64,000 nt of DNA from Calocera cornea HHB12733 (Eukaryota; Basidiomycota; Dacrymycetes; Dacrymycetales; Dacrymycetaceae), in assembly GCA_001632435.1 (NCBI GenBank), contig KV423941.1, positions 58,571 to 122,570 of the forward strand, read 5' to 3'. Under the pieces are notes generated by a model, which saw only the letters and a list, made by a program, of their open reading frames with translations, was not told where the DNA came from and searched no databases. The translations under genes and the position numbers were made by a program. Each line of letters starts with the position of its first letter. The first letter of the stretch is position 1. Shown here in pieces: positions 20,957 to 32,430 of the stretch.

Positions 20957-22322
20957 ATGGCAAAGTACGAGTACCAGGTGCGTGCGCCTATGCTTCCCCC
21001 GCTGGCGCCGACGTTGACGCCCATGCCGGCAGCTCATCCCCGGCTTCTTCGTCCAAGACGATCACGCGTACTCGGCGACGGTGCGTCATTCCCGGCTGCT
21101 CGCTGACCCCCTGAAGCTCACTCTCCCTCCCACATCTCTATCTACGGGCACATAGCATCAAATCGTGCCCTCCTTCGGGCTGCTGAACCCCACGGACCCG
21201 GACCGCTGGGCAGAGTTCAAGAAGAAGGTCGCGGCGCTGCACGAGGGGGTGAAGGCGCGCGGCGCCGGGTTCGTCAAGGTGTTCTTTGTGGGGCGACACG
21301 GGCAGGGGTGGCATAATCTTGCTGCGGCGAAATATGGTCCGGTCGTGAGCATTTGAGCTTTGTGACATGGGGAAGCTGAGGCCTGATGCAGGTCGGGAGG
21401 AGTGGGATACGTGAGTCGCTGCTGTCGTTGGCCTGAGATGGCAGCTGAGAGGAGTGCAGGAAGTGGTGTAAGCTCAATGGGGATGGGGAGATCACCTGGG
21501 GTGTGCGTTCTACCTATCCTAATCATTGCGTCGGACTGTACTTATACTGTTCGCAGCCCGATCCCGAACTGACACCCCAAGGCATCCAAGAGGCCAAGAA
21601 TGCGAGTGAGGCGTGGAAGAAGGAGCTGCCGCACGGCATGCCCCTGCCCAACCGGTGGTTCGCGAGCCCTTTCCAGCGCGCTAGCAACACCCTGCGCATC
21701 ACGTTCGACGGTGTTGTGGCCGACCCCAAGCCGCTGATTATCGAGGTGCGTGCGCGGCAGGGTCTGGCACTGCTGAGCGGAACGTCGGGGACTTATGGCG
21801 CATGGTATGCCAGGAAATCCGGGAGATGATCGGCATGCATACGTGCGACAAGCGCAGCCCGAAGAGGACGATCCAGGAGCGCTTCCCGACGTTCTCGATC
21901 GAGGAGGGGTTCACGGAGGAGGATGAGCTGTGGAAGCCCGACTACCGCGAGACCGAGGGCGAGATGGTGGTGCGCGCGGCGCGGGGCCTCGACAAGATTA
22001 TGGAGCTGACGGATGTGGATGACGTCTGTGAGCTCTGCGCCTCTCGCACAAACGTGTCCGATGGCTCATGGTCGTGACCTGCCTTGTTCAGACATCTCCA
22101 TTTCTGCGCACACCGGGATCGCGCGCGCCCTCATGGCCGCAGTCGGCCACCGCCGCTACGATCTCCCAACCGGCGGTGAGTTCCGCCCGACCCACCGTCC
22201 AGGCTGATCGCTGTTCCGCCCAAGGCGGCGCTCAGCCCTCGGAGGTGGTGCACACTGGCTCGCTTACTGACTGCCGCTCCGTAGGTGTTCTGCCGATGGT
22301 GGTGTCTGTCACCCGGACTTGA
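20957..22322 (+). CDS. Histidine phosphatase superfamily protein, PMU1-like
   Basis: Nine exons: 20957-20977, 21033-21080, 21156-21336, 21392-21410, 21460-21502, 21557-21745, 21814-22027, 22092-22175, 22285-22322; 278 aa, fully in frame. The start LIPGFFVQDDHAYS is typical of the fungal PMU1 group. The catalytic RHG motif is FVGRHGQGWHN (R70-H71-G72); the downstream SPFQRASNT carries a second phosphate-binding Arg; the second catalytic His is in SISAHTGI. The family dephosphorylates small phosphorylated metabolites through a phospho-His intermediate; yeast PMU1 suppresses a phosphomutase defect. Exon 4 is only 19 nt. The donor of exon 3 (GTCCGG) is weak but gives KYGREEWDTKWCKL, the expected family sequence. 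Confidence 0.88.
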
Positions 22323-22792
22323 GCGAGGCGCATAGCCAGGGGGATCGCCAGGTCGCGCCTTGGCTCATTAGGCGAGCACCTCCATGGAGATAGATCGACA
22401 CTGGCGCGCACGTCAACGCATATGACTAAGCTGACATAACCTGCAAATTCTGCCAAGTCATTGCGCGGCGTCGTGAACGATAGACTACAAAGAGAATACC
22501 CGTTATTAAGAAAAGCTGTGTGGGATTTGGAGGACATTCGCTGGATGTAGTAGGAGGTTGCGGATTAAAGATGACGGGTTTATGCGCCCGGCCACGCCAG
22601 CGGGGAAGGATTGTTCCCAAGCTTACCTGAGGTGTCTGGCCCGACAATGAGCGGTCGCCCGGGGTCTCCGTCGGAGTTTCATGACGCACGTTCAGCTCCC
22701 GTGTACCCGGCTCGCATATATTACAGTATCTCTGGGCCAGCACCCTCCAGACATCCCACCGTACAACGACCAGCATTCAATCCGTTACCATC
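22323..22792. promoter_or_regulatory. Transaldolase upstream region
   Basis: 470 bp intergenic region. ATATATTA near 22716-22723, ~70 nt before the ATG, is a candidate TATA box, fitting a highly expressed metabolic gene. Confidence 0.4.
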
Positions 22793-23988
22793 ATGCCTTC
22801 CTCCCTCGACTACCTCAAGCAGTCTGGCACCACCGTCGTCTCCGACTCCGGCGACTTCGAGTGTGAGCATGTCCGGTCACAGCCGTATCCAGGGTTGCTG
22901 ATGTAACGCCTCCCAGCCATCGATGCCTACAAGCCCCAGGATGCCACCACCAACCCTTCGTAAGTGGATGTATGCGCATACATGTCGATGACGATGCTGA
23001 ACAGTTTGCAGCCTTATCCTCGCCGCTGCGAACAAGAAGGAGTACGCCCACCTCATCGACACCGCCGTCGCCTACGGCAAGGAGAAGGGTGGTGACCTCG
23101 ACTCCCAGACCTCTGCGGCCATGGACCGTCTTGTGCGCCCCAGATGTCACACCCTGTCTGACATATCACTGATGCACCATGTAACAGCTGATCGCTTTCG
23201 GCAGCGAGATCCTGAAGATCATCCCCGGCCGTGTATCCACCGAGGTCGACGCTCGCCTTTCCTTCGATGCCGAGGGCACCAAGGCGAAGGCGCGGGAGTT
23301 GATCGCGCTTTACAAGTCTGTTGGCGTCAGCAAGGACCGCGTTCTGATCAAGATCGCTTCCACCTGGGAGGGTATCCAGGCCGCCCATGTGCTCGAGCAG
23401 GAGGGCATCCACTGCAACATGACCCTCATCTTCGGCTTCGGCCAGGCAGTTGCCGCCGCCGAGGCTGGTGTCACCCTGATCTCGCCCTTCGTCGGCCGTG
23501 TATGTGCTATATTCAACATCCCTTTGACACCAGCTCTAATTGCTACAATTCAGATTCTTGATTGGTACAAGCAGCACCAGCCCGGCCCCAACTACGAGGG
23601 TGACAACGACCCCGGTGTCAAGTCCGTGAAGCACATCTTCAACTACTACAAGCAGCACGGCTACAAGACGATCGTCATGGGTGCATCCTTCCGTAACAAG
23701 AAGGAAATTGAGGCTCTTGCCGGTGTCGACTTCCTTACCATTGCCCCCAAGCTGCTCGAAGAGCTCAAGAACTCGACCGATCCCGTTCCCAAGAGGTTGT
23801 CTGCTGAGGAGGCCATTTCCGCCAAGGAGAAGATCCCCAAGGTGTCGTACCTGCACAACGAGCCGGAGTTCCGCTGGGAGCTGCTCGCCGACAAGATGAC
23901 CTTCGACAAGCTCCACGAGGGCATCGCCAAGTTCGCAGAGGACGGTCAGACCCTCAAGGACCTGCTCAGGAAGAAGCTCTCGGCTTGA
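22793..23988 (+). CDS. TAL1: Transaldolase
   Basis: Exons 22793-22862, 22917-22959, 23012-23132, 23188-23499, 23554-23988 give 326 aa, the usual length. The N-terminal [19 protein letters not shown] and [13 protein letters not shown] carry the catalytic Asp; the Schiff-base lysine is K133 in [31 protein letters not shown] and SPFVGRILDWYK complete the TAL signature. It exchanges dihydroxyacetone units between sedoheptulose-7-phosphate and glyceraldehyde-3-phosphate in the cytosolic non-oxidative pentose phosphate pathway. All donors are canonical (GTGAGC, GTAAGT, GTGCGC, GTATGT). Confidence 0.97.
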
Positions 23989-24504
23989 GGTGTGAGCGCG
24001 CGTTGCGCTCGTTGGCACATTTAGTGAACTAGATACGTGTATTGAGAAAACAAACTGACGACAAAATCAAATGTAACGGAATGCTCTATGCTGGAATTCG
24101 TCTGCAACGGATGTGCATGTACAGCCATGGGGCTCAAAGGAAATGAAATGCATTGTCTCATTGTTTCGATTCATTTGTTGGAATTTGTACAATGCTGATG
24201 TACTAGTTGGGAGGGTATGATGTGATCCGACACCAAGGGATAAGCAAGAGCAAAGAAGGCCGCATGTGAGGAAGATGAAAAGTTGCTAGCAGTACAAAAC
24301 CGGTCGGTGTATGAGGTACAACATGCCGAGAGTCGTATTGGGTTGGTTTGGTGATGGTACAGACTGTTAAGCGAGAGAAGAGAAGCATTCAATGGCCAAT
24401 GAGCGGTCGAGATCCAGGTCCGTGACGAGAACTGCGGATCCCAGACCAAATATGACAAGAAACCTGGGGCCCAAGCACGAGCCCCCTCGGGGCGCTCCTA
24501 AGCA
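23989..24504. other. Convergent 3' intergenic
   Basis: AT-richer 516 bp between transaldolase and a convergent hypothetical gene. Presumed 3' UTRs; nothing else supported. Confidence 0.45.
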
Positions 24505-25050
24505 TTACGGGTCGGCAAACGGATCCTCGTGGATCTCTTGCTTCGGGATCTTGATCGTCACCGCCCGCGAGCTCTCGCGGAGCGCGCTCGTCTGCGCCCT
24601 CGAGACGAGCACGGACTTGTACAAGGGCTGTTCGAGCCGTCTTTCTCGGCCCTTGTGCATGCGAGACGCCTCCTGCACTCGTGCGCACCGACCAAGTTCC
24701 TGCGCAAGCACGGTCAGGCCCCCATTCCGCTGCCGATAGATGGGAGCACAAACCAGCTCGATCGCCGGGATCAGGCTGATCAGTCCCATGGTCGCTTCCT
24801 GGAACTTTGCCCACGTCCCGGGGTGCTGCCAGACCGCGTTGTCCCGGTCTAGGAACTCGGACATGCAGTCGGGGACCATGCACTGCAGACGATAGACAAC
24901 CTCGTTGCGCTTCCACTCGGGCATGGCACGCCATCTTCGGGCGAGCTCAAAGTCTAGAAGAGAAGGGAGGGAAGGTCAGTACCGATTCTGGAAAGACGGA
25001 GACCATGGATTCGCACGTTCATCGTTCAAAATGGTCTGGATGTAGGACAT
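24505..25050 (-). CDS. Hypothetical protein, two exons
   Basis: The main exon (24505 to about 24953) encodes MPEWKRNEVVYRLQCMVPDC and continues through a helix-rich segment (WAKFQEATMGLISLIPAIEL) to a basic, Arg-rich C-terminus ending IPKQEIHEDPFADP. The 5' exon is ambiguous. ATG at 25050 (MSYIQTILNDERANPW) joins in frame through donor 24982 only if the acceptor is GAAG at 24935-24937. ATG at 25022 joins through the better TAG acceptor at 24954-24956. I do not recognise the family; length about 160-165 aa. Codon use is like its neighbours. Confidence 0.55.
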
Positions 25051-25623
25051 GATGTACTGGGACTGGGAGAGAGCCGGAGGTGGAGAGACCGTCTGTCTCA
25101 CAGCCGGCTGGAGATTCCAGAAAGAATCATCAGAACGACATATCATAGCATGCAGGACTGATACAGACACGGGGAGGGAGCTTAGGAGTTTCCGGAACAA
25201 CCATGGGGCTGCCCATGTTTCCGAAAAGCGGAGGAGCAATAAGTCAATAAGTCGATTGAGGGGAGAGGGACGTGAGCGGTACAGTTTCGCTTGCCCTATA
25301 TATGCGTTGCGGCAGCTCCCGGGATACGCGGGGTTGGCGTGACTACGTCTGCCAATGGCCGTTTACGTGGTTCTTGCATTCCTCGCGCTTCTGCTCCGCC
25401 CGTCCTATGGCCACCTTTGTGCCCCTGACAAAGGGCGGAACGGTCAACGTCTCTGGACGCTATGCATAAGGGCTAGAAGATCCCTCAAGACGAAAAGCAG
25501 TGTAGATAGAGGAAGAGGGGCGAAATGCGGGGCCGGGAGCTGTACCGATGCATAAAAGGCGGTCACGCGAGCCCGGGACACTGGCCCGCTTCGACCCTCA
25601 GTGCACCGGATCACACTGCCATC
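25051..25623. other. Divergent intergenic region
   Basis: Contains an ATAAAAGG-type TATA box near 25551-25558, about 70 nt before the ATG of the doubtful plus-strand frame at 25624. Confidence 0.4.
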
Positions 25624-25941
25624 ATGAAGAAGCCTGGAATCCGCAGTCTAGGTCCAGTACAATCTTGCGTCCCGTTCTTGGCCGAAGTAGATTCGGAAAT
25701 CCCAAGCCTACCCAAGGGGTTCACGCAGGCTGCGAATGGACACAGCGTCCAATATTCCAGCACAGGCACTTCATCGCGGAGTGGGTTTGATCCCGGATTC
25801 AGACTCACTCAGCGCGCGAACAACGCCTTGAAGTTGTTGGGAAACCCGTTAGCGATGCCAGCGGACATTACGACTGGAGTAACCACTGCCACTACTGACA
25901 ACATCTTGCGTTCACCTAATCCTTCTTCAGCTCTCTCCTGA
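25624..25941 (+). CDS. Doubtful small ORF
   Basis: 105-aa frame starting MKKPGIRSLGPVQSCVPFLA, no recognised domain, Ser/Thr-rich. Support is contextual: a good TATA-like box ~70 nt upstream and an acceptable start context. Against it, the 3' end overlaps the end of the proteasome gene on the other strand by 26 bp and no homology is apparent. Confidence 0.25.
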   Translation: MKKPGIRSLGPVQSCVPFLAEVDSEIPSLPKGFTQAANGHSVQYSSTGTSSRSGFDPGFRLTQRANNALKLLGNPLAMPADITTGVTTATTDNILRSPNPSSALS

Positions 25942-26914
25942 CGATGAAAACCCGCTCCTCTCCAGGGTTGGTCGCTGGGATCTCCTCTGCGTTGAGCGAT
26001 GCGAGCTGGGACACGTCCCTCCCCTTCGCAACCACAACGAACATCTCGAGCCCGTCACCAACCTCGATGTGACGCTCAGTCGCCGACGTGAAGGAGTCGA
26101 TCACGATTGGCAGGACGACATCGATGGGGAGGTTGCCGGGCACGAACGGTGCCGCGCCGGGGGCTGGCGTTTGGTTCTTGAAATAGATCTATCACCGGCG
26201 TTAGAATACAAAATGGCTTGGGATATACAAGAGCTCACTTGGTTGTCGAGGAAGGGTTGAATAAGGGACGAGGCGGCACCAGCAGCACGGCATGCTTCCC
26301 GTTCATACGAACCAACGGGGTCAAAGGAGTACACGGCACCGGTACCTGGCATAACATCGGCCTTCCGGTATTTACCGTAAACAGCAATTGTACGTACCAT
26401 CCTCCTCAATGCCACCAAGGATGTTGTAGGTGTAGTAAGGGAAGAAGCGCTTGCCATAGAGCATCGTCTGGATCATACGAGCGATGGCCTTCAAGGGCAT
26501 CTGCTTCGAGTGCGCATGCCGGTACCACTAGACAGCACATCAGCATATACCCAACGAATAGTATCATGATGCAAGCTCACCTCTATCCGCTGCATGACCC
26601 GCTTCACGAACTCCGAGCAGTCTGCCTGGAAGCCGTTGACCGCGAGAACGGCGCGATCCGTCCTGCCCGACCAAACCCGCATTAGCTTCCTACATGGCAG
26701 AGCTGCTTAGCCATACTACTCACAGCTTGAACACCTTCGGCGCATATCGTGTCTGGATGCTGTAGCCCTCCGTCTGACGCGTGTCGCCCGCAATGACCGC
26801 GAAGTCAGCACCGGCGATCGCGAGCACGGTACCGCCGTTCTCGGCGTAAGGGTTGAAGCGATGTTCAATCGGATGTTGATGGCCATCGGCCATCATAGGA
26901 CCAGCGAGAGACAT
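25916..26914 (-). CDS. PRE7: 20S proteasome subunit beta-6
   Basis: Exons 26914-26724, 26662-26581, 26527-26398, 26345-26239, 26188-25916 encode 260 aa. Family sequence is unmistakable: [73 protein letters not shown] and [15 protein letters not shown]. Beta-6 is a non-catalytic beta-ring subunit: the mature Thr1 nucleophile of active beta subunits is absent. The C-terminal ~90 aa ([20 protein letters not shown] onward) are as in other fungal PRE7 proteins. Phases were checked at every junction. Confidence 0.96.
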
Positions 26915-27250
26915 GGCTAGGTAGTGCTTAAGCTGGATGTATGCGCCGAGGGGAGAGAGCCAGGAGAGGTGTTCGCCTTGCAGACGCCTGGACTGAACTT
27001 GGACAGGACAGGGTACGCGTATGCAGGCCGCGTAAGTGGACCCGTGCGGCCCGGAAGCAAAAGGCTTCGGTCGCCGCCTCCATCTCCTCTGCGACCACCC
27101 ACTGACTGCTTCGAGTGATGCGATCCACATTGTTATGTACTTCTATGTGACCTATGTTCTGGGAATGAATGACATGTCATGGTAATCCGGCACGTTAAAG
27201 TGCGAGCTGTGATAGCAATGTGTTGTGAAGAAGCAGCGATATGCAAGAAA
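26915..27250. other. PRE7 upstream region
   Basis: 336 bp between two minus-strand genes; PRE7 promoter plus the 3' end of the hydrolase gene. No TATA box seen. Confidence 0.4.
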
Positions 27251-28960
27251 TCAGCCCATCAGCAAGTCCTTGAGGCGACTGCTAATCATCGACAGATCGT
27301 GGTCCTCCTCTTCCTTCTTCATCGGCAGCTCCGCCTTCGCCTTCTCCTCTTCCGACTTGTGTACGACAGACACCTGGATCACCATGGAAGACGCTATCGA
27401 GGTAGCACGCGGGCGATTCTGCTCATAGTACCTCTCGGAGAACCTGTGGCAACCTATGAGAGCCTTATCCGGATTCCGGACCAGCAGCAAAACGGGATCA
27501 CCTTCTCGGCATCTCCCCATTCGGCCCGACCGGATTGAAGCCTTTCTCCTGAGCCTGGGTAGCGATAGCATACATCTGCACGCGCTGATCGATCACTTCC
27601 TTCGGGACACACGAGAAGGACATCGACTTCTTGGGATCGCGTTGCACCAACGCAGGGTTGTCGCTCAGCTCGCTCAATGTCTTCAACGCAGCATTGACAT
27701 CGGTAGGGACTACCGTCTGCGGCTTCTCATTGACTTTTGTGATGAATTCGAGGAACGCTGTGGTAACCGCATCGGCGTATTTCCGGATGTACCAGGCTTC
27801 TGAAGGAGCATCATCTGCCGTACACACCGCGTGAGTATTCGCGGGATCCATTCATGAGAGAAATAACTCACCTGGTAGAATGTGAAGCTGCGCGCCTCCA
27901 GGGACTGTGGCGAGCCTCTTCTGCAAGGCCTCGGCCATCTGCACCGTGTCCACGAGGTTGTCGACCTTTACAATAATTCAGTACACCCTCGCGGACCGGG
28001 CGGGACCCGACGCACCGCGAACAGAAGAACGGGAAGCTTTACGAGAGCCGCTTCTTTCTCTGCTAGTGGGTTCCGCTAGAAAACAGCGCCGAGCGACCAT
28101 CAGCCCTGTCGCCCGAGACAGATGCCGACTTACGGCATCGGTCAGACGCAAGCTCACATTTCCGAATATCGCGTTGCCGAACTCCATCGCTCGGCATAAT
28201 CTGGTGGGCGGATACTGGGTCTCGATGTACAGCGCGAAGTCGTCCTTCTGCTCTTCCTCAAGGGCCTGCAGTGGGTCGGTAAGGCCAAGGGTTCAGCATT
28301 GCCAATCGTGCCGGCTCACCTCTCCAAAGAGATAGGGGAACACCTCGACAAGGTAATCTTCCATGGTCTCAATGTCCTTCGAAGTAGAAAGCAGCGTGAG
28401 GAGTTCTTTACAGATCTCCTCCAGCTGCACCATTCTGAGCACAACTGTCAGTCTCATTCTCATAATCAATGATGTCGGGACGCACGTTTCGTCGCGATCG
28501 CGCTCAATGGGTCCAGCCGTGATACTCAGCAGTCTTCCAGGGAACAATATAGCGATCCTCAGAGCACTATGATAGGTATACCACGTCCCCGCGAACAGGT
28601 GCACTTTCTCCAGACCAAGCTTGTCGAGCAGCTTGACCATCTCCACAGCATCGGTCCAGGCATCGCGCGCCGGCTGAGGCTCGCCATACGTCTGACCCTG
28701 CGCTCGTCCGTCGAGAGCGATGAGGTTATAGTGCGAGGATAGGCGTGGGTCGTTCAGTTGGTTCACGAAACACGACGAGTCGAACATTGCGCCTTCACCC
28801 CACACATCAGTACAGTCATCACGCGTGGGGTATGACGCGTACCGTGAGTGAAGACCACCGTCTGCTTGGAGGGATCAGCGTGGGAAACGGAGCCATCGCC
28901 AGGGAGGTTGCTGCGGTAGAAATACGAGACACCATCCTCGGGCAGTTCGACGAACGGCAT
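27251..28960 (-). CDS. Alpha/beta-hydrolase fold protein without a recognisable catalytic triad
   Basis: Exons 28960-28843, 28792-28486, 28434-28320, 28265-28134, 28075-28016, 27965-27872, 27814-27502, 27443-27251 give 443 aa in frame. The fold is shown by TVVFTHGGAMFDSS (oxyanion HG loop), LSSHYNLIALDGRAQGQTYG, LDKLGLEKVHLFAG, ALRIAILFPGRLLSITA and LPVLLFAVDNLVDTVQMAEA. At the nucleophile elbow a G-x-S-x-G is expected but the sequence is HLFAGTWYTYHSA. The terminal His region reads HILPDDAPSEAWY with no GxPH-like motif. A ~110-aa C-terminal extension follows, ending in KKEEEDHDLSMISSRLKDLL. Two acceptors are AAG. The protein may be a non-enzymatic relative; that is inference. Confidence 0.78.
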
Positions 28961-30132
28961 AATGTTGTCGGACAACAGGGGAACCAACAAAGCCAGAGAC
29001 AAAGAGGGACAGGTACAAGATCAAGGAGGGCGGGTAGGGCGCAGGGGGACGTGTGCAAATGATATAGGGAGAGGGGTCGGTCAGTGGCGGAGGGGATTCG
29101 CGCCTCCGATGGAAGTTATGTGGTCGGCGGAAGCCAGGGTGGATTACCGTATGTCACCCGCCCACATTTCATAATGGAGGTGAGGGCTTCTTCGGATAGA
29201 AGATGAATGGGGAGGGATAGGGATTGGCTGTGTTCGTGGGATGACCGCTCGCGCTAGCCCTGATATCCAGTCTTCTGGGAGCTCTGATGTTATGAGAATC
29301 GAGACGATGTGTACGGCGTCCCTATTATGTGCCGTGTAACAACTCCCAACGGGTTAGTCAAAAGCGGCTCAGAAACGCGCCCAGCGCGGCACAAAATGTG
29401 GTGGAAGACCCTAGTGGAAGATGGGACGCCGCTGGGCAATTGAAATGGTCTCTTCGGCAGACCGGAGATAAGCATGCGGGCGCACGCCGAGCGCCTCATT
29501 TGCACCGTCCGCCGCCCGGATCCTCTGCCGGAGGAGCGATGGGAGGCGAGCAAGGGCAACAGACAGGTCGTCGCTGCTTCCTGGGGGTGGATGTCGCCAG
29601 AAACGCGGCATGATGGATTGTAGTGTGAAATTGAGTGTTGGTACGTAGTGCCGCCTGACAGGCTTCCAGAATGCGGTGCGGGCACCGGGTTTGGCCGTAT
29701 TTGGAACGTACTTCAGCGGGCGAGGGAAAAGCCGCGCTGTGGGAAGCTTTAACTGCTGGTTGGACAAGGCCACGCAGAGTCGCGGGTTCTGTCGACTGGC
29801 TTTCGTTCGCACCCGTGAAGGGTTGAAAGCGACTCAACTGCCCGCGGGTTCCATGGCCAGCGTTACGACGCAATGAGGTAACATTTGCATCCGGTTGCGG
29901 CGATGTGGCGGACGCAATTATGGCCTGTTTTCGTTCCCGGGCGCCAGGCTGCGCGCCGAGCATCATCGCCCATCCACCCCTCGACCCTTCCTGCTCACTG
30001 CCTGCTGCCATCCCACTAACGCACACCTCCCCTCGGCGTCTATACCGTCTATCTCCTCTCTTTCTTGCCATCGCGCGTTCAGCCCTCTTTACTCCACTCT
30101 TTCGGCAAAGAACAACAACAGACGCGATAAAG
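28961..30132. other. Divergent intergenic region, 1.2 kb
   Basis: Between the hydrolase and ROT1 genes. Only a weak 66-codon frame (29411-29611 minus) stands out; the last ~200 bp are C/T-rich, as in a 5' UTR of ROT1. Confidence 0.4.
29411..29611 (-). CDS. Doubtful small ORF
   Basis: 66 aa, MPRFWRHPPPGSSDDLSVAL and on, with an amphipathic stretch (LARLPSLLRQRIRAADGANE). Third-codon positions are GC-rich like real genes nearby, but there is no recognised family. Could be a short gene or an exon of one. Confidence 0.2.
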   Translation of the reverse strand: MPRFWRHPPPGSSDDLSVALARLPSLLRQRIRAADGANEALGVRPHAYLRSAEETISIAQRRPIFH

Positions 30133-31067
30133 ATGGTCCATCCTTGGCGGCCAGTGCACCTCGTCGCATCCTTCCTGCTGCTATTGTCTGCTGTGCCGTC
30201 CTCATCGGCCCAGGATGTCCAATACGACGATATCCACAATATTACCGACCTTGAGGGTACATGGTGCTCAGGATCGGGGCACGTCCAGACTGGGATTGTG
30301 AGTGGGACGCGTCTGAGACATTGGAGTTTGGATGCTGACTTGGAACGTAGAACTTCGCCAACCCCGTCACAGCAACCTTCAACGCGCCGACCACATCGGG
30401 CATGTCATACTCCTTGTATGTAGCTATACGTGTGCCACATGCTCTCTTCTGAACTTTTCCATAGCACAGACGACGGCTACTTCGAGGAGGCGCAATACCG
30501 ATTTGGATCGAACGGTCAGTGGCCCTTGTTTACGGCCATGTTCTCCGACTCATCCTTGTCACAGGGTCGATGCCCAACTGCATCACCGCTGTGCTGATAT
30601 ACCAGCATGGGACGTACGAGCTGCTTCCCAACGGCTCTATGGTCCTGACGCCGTTCGGCTCGGACGGACGTATGCAGCTGCAAGACGCGTGCGGCGCCGT
30701 GACGAACCAGATCATGCTGTACAACACGACGGAGCTGATGTTGCAGTGGCGTATCTTCGACGGGCCCACGCTCCAACTGTACCAGTTCGACGGGAGCATG
30801 CTTCCTCCCATGGCGCTCTACTACAAGCCGCCCAACATGCTCCCCACGTACCCGCTCACCAACTTCTCCGACCCCGACATCACGGGCGAGGGCGTGCCGG
30901 TGCCGATACAGCGCCGCTCGCCCGTCTTCGAGCCACTCGAGGAGCGGCACTTCGAGGAGATGCATATCGAGTACAAGCGGAGCGGCGCGATGAGATCGCG
31001 GGCGGATGTGCTGGCACTGGCTGCCGCCACGCTCGCGGTCGTTGCGGGTGCCGTGCTAGTGATATGA
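30133..31067 (+). CDS. ROT1: ROT1-type ER chaperone
   Basis: Exons 30133-30297, 30351-30415, 30465-30514, 30565-31067 give 260 aa. Signal peptide LVASFLLLLSAVPSSSAQD; then DLEGTWCSGSGHVQTG, SFTDDGYFEEAQYRF and NCITAVLIYQHGTYELLPNG, the signature blocks of ROT1; a C-terminal membrane helix ALAAATLAVVAGAVLVI. In yeast ROT1 is an essential ER membrane chaperone needed for beta-1,6-glucan synthesis and glycoprotein folding. Multiple N-glycosylation sequons (NTTE, NFSD, NGSM) fit lumenal orientation. Every junction restores the expected family sequence. Confidence 0.93.
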
Positions 31068-31408
31068 TTATATTTAGATACCTGACCTTGCTTCACGGAC
31101 TTTCGAACTTCCCTCCTTTTCATCTCTTGCACCCTACGTTTAGTATTATTCTCGTCCTTGCCAGCACACAGCATCATGTATGAACTGCACTTTACCCGAA
31201 TGGATGGACATTCATGCCCACATACGCAATTCGCACTGGACAGTCGATTGCTTTCGCTGCATGTGTGCATATATGCACGCTGCCCACGGTGGCCATGCCT
31301 GGGCACCACGTAGCCGATTGTTTGGGATATAATTATGGATTTTTCACCGTGCTATACATGCAACTTCGACGTTTTGCGCCGTCCAGACCAAGTTTGCTAC
31401 CTCCTCGT
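31068..31408. other. Convergent 3' intergenic
   Basis: 341 bp, AT-richer, between convergent ROT1 and ATP synthase subunit f genes. Confidence 0.45.
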
Positions 31409-31876
31409 CTAGTGGGCCTTGTTCTTATGGTGTCCTGTGGTAACATCAGCATCCAGCCCAGCAGAATAGTCCAGAGATGTTGCGTACTCAGATGCACTGC
31501 ACACAGACCGATTAGCCATCGCTCCGATCTCACAGGACAGACAGCACTCACTGAAGTAGTCGATTGTGTACCCAAACAGCATCAACCCGGCGATCGCTCC
31601 ATAGAAGGGCGTGGCGCTCGCGTTCTTCCCATCCCAGTACCGGGCCTTGATCCCCGAGCTCTGGGGCGGGGCGGGGCCCTTGGGCAGCTTGCTGTAGAAG
31701 TCGACGACGGTCGCCATCTGCGCGCCGACGGAGCCGCCAGTCTGTCCCGCAGCATGCCATGTCAGGACGCCATTTCCAGTCAATGCGAGCAAGGAAAGAC
31801 GCACAACAGACGACGGGGAGGCAACCTTGGGCGGGACGAGGCCCGCGAGCGCACGGCGGATAAGCGTGGCGCGCAT
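31409..31876 (-). CDS. ATP17: Mitochondrial ATP synthase subunit f
   Basis: Exons 31876-31826, 31741-31552, 31434-31409 encode 88 aa. N-terminal basic presequence-like MRATLIRRALAGLVPPK, then VVDFYSKLPKGPAP and ARYWDGKNASATPFYGAIAG, a membrane segment LMLFGYTIDYF, and a His/Lys tail RHHKNKAH. This is the F1Fo subunit f pattern: a single-span peripheral-stalk/dimer-interface subunit of the inner membrane. The last exon codes only eight residues plus stop; it was placed by the canonical GTGAGT donor and CACAG acceptor that restore the HHKN tail. Confidence 0.93.
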   Translation of the reverse strand: MRATLIRRALAGLVPPKVASPSSVVRLSLLALTGNGVLTWHAAGQTGGSVGAQMATVVDFYSKLPKGPAPPQSSGIKARYWDGKNASATPFYGAIAGLMLFGYTIDYFSECCLSCEIGAMANRSVCSASEYATSLDYSAGLDADVTTGHHKNKAH

Positions 31877-32430
31877 TGTTAGTGGTGAGGAGGATGCGGA
31901 AGACGGTGAGCAGGGCGATGACGGAAAGAGTCAGGAGGACGGGACCAATTGGGCAGAGCCGGAATAGAATGCTTCCGCCCGACAGTCCGAAGGCTTGGAA
32001 GGCGTTTGTGGGTTGCTGGCAGGAGTAAACACTCGAGCTTTCTGTTCGTCTCCTGATAACCGTGTCTAAGTCATTGCTTGCCAGTGTACACCATCATAGC
32101 AAGTCTACCTCTGCCTATTGGTATCGTACCCATAATCAGTTACGGGGCGATGTTCTAACTTGGGGGCCGCTGTCAATAATGAGCGGATCGACAGGTCCCT
32201 ACAATTCAGCCCACTAGCCGAAGGTCCAGATCCGGGGTCTCCACATCGCGTGATACATGCGATATACCTTCTTCACAGCGTGGCGTAAGAGGCGAGGCTG
32301 CATGAATGAGGAATCATATGGTATCCTGGAGATCAATACAGAGGCTGTTGCGATGTGGAGTGGCATATCTCACGCGAAAGGAGCAAGGCTTATTCTTGCC
32401 CATTGCGTCTCTATCTATGCTTGACACAAG
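31877..32430. other. Divergent intergenic region ATP17 / MFS transporter
   Basis: 554 bp; no coding segment. No confident core motif. Confidence 0.4.
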
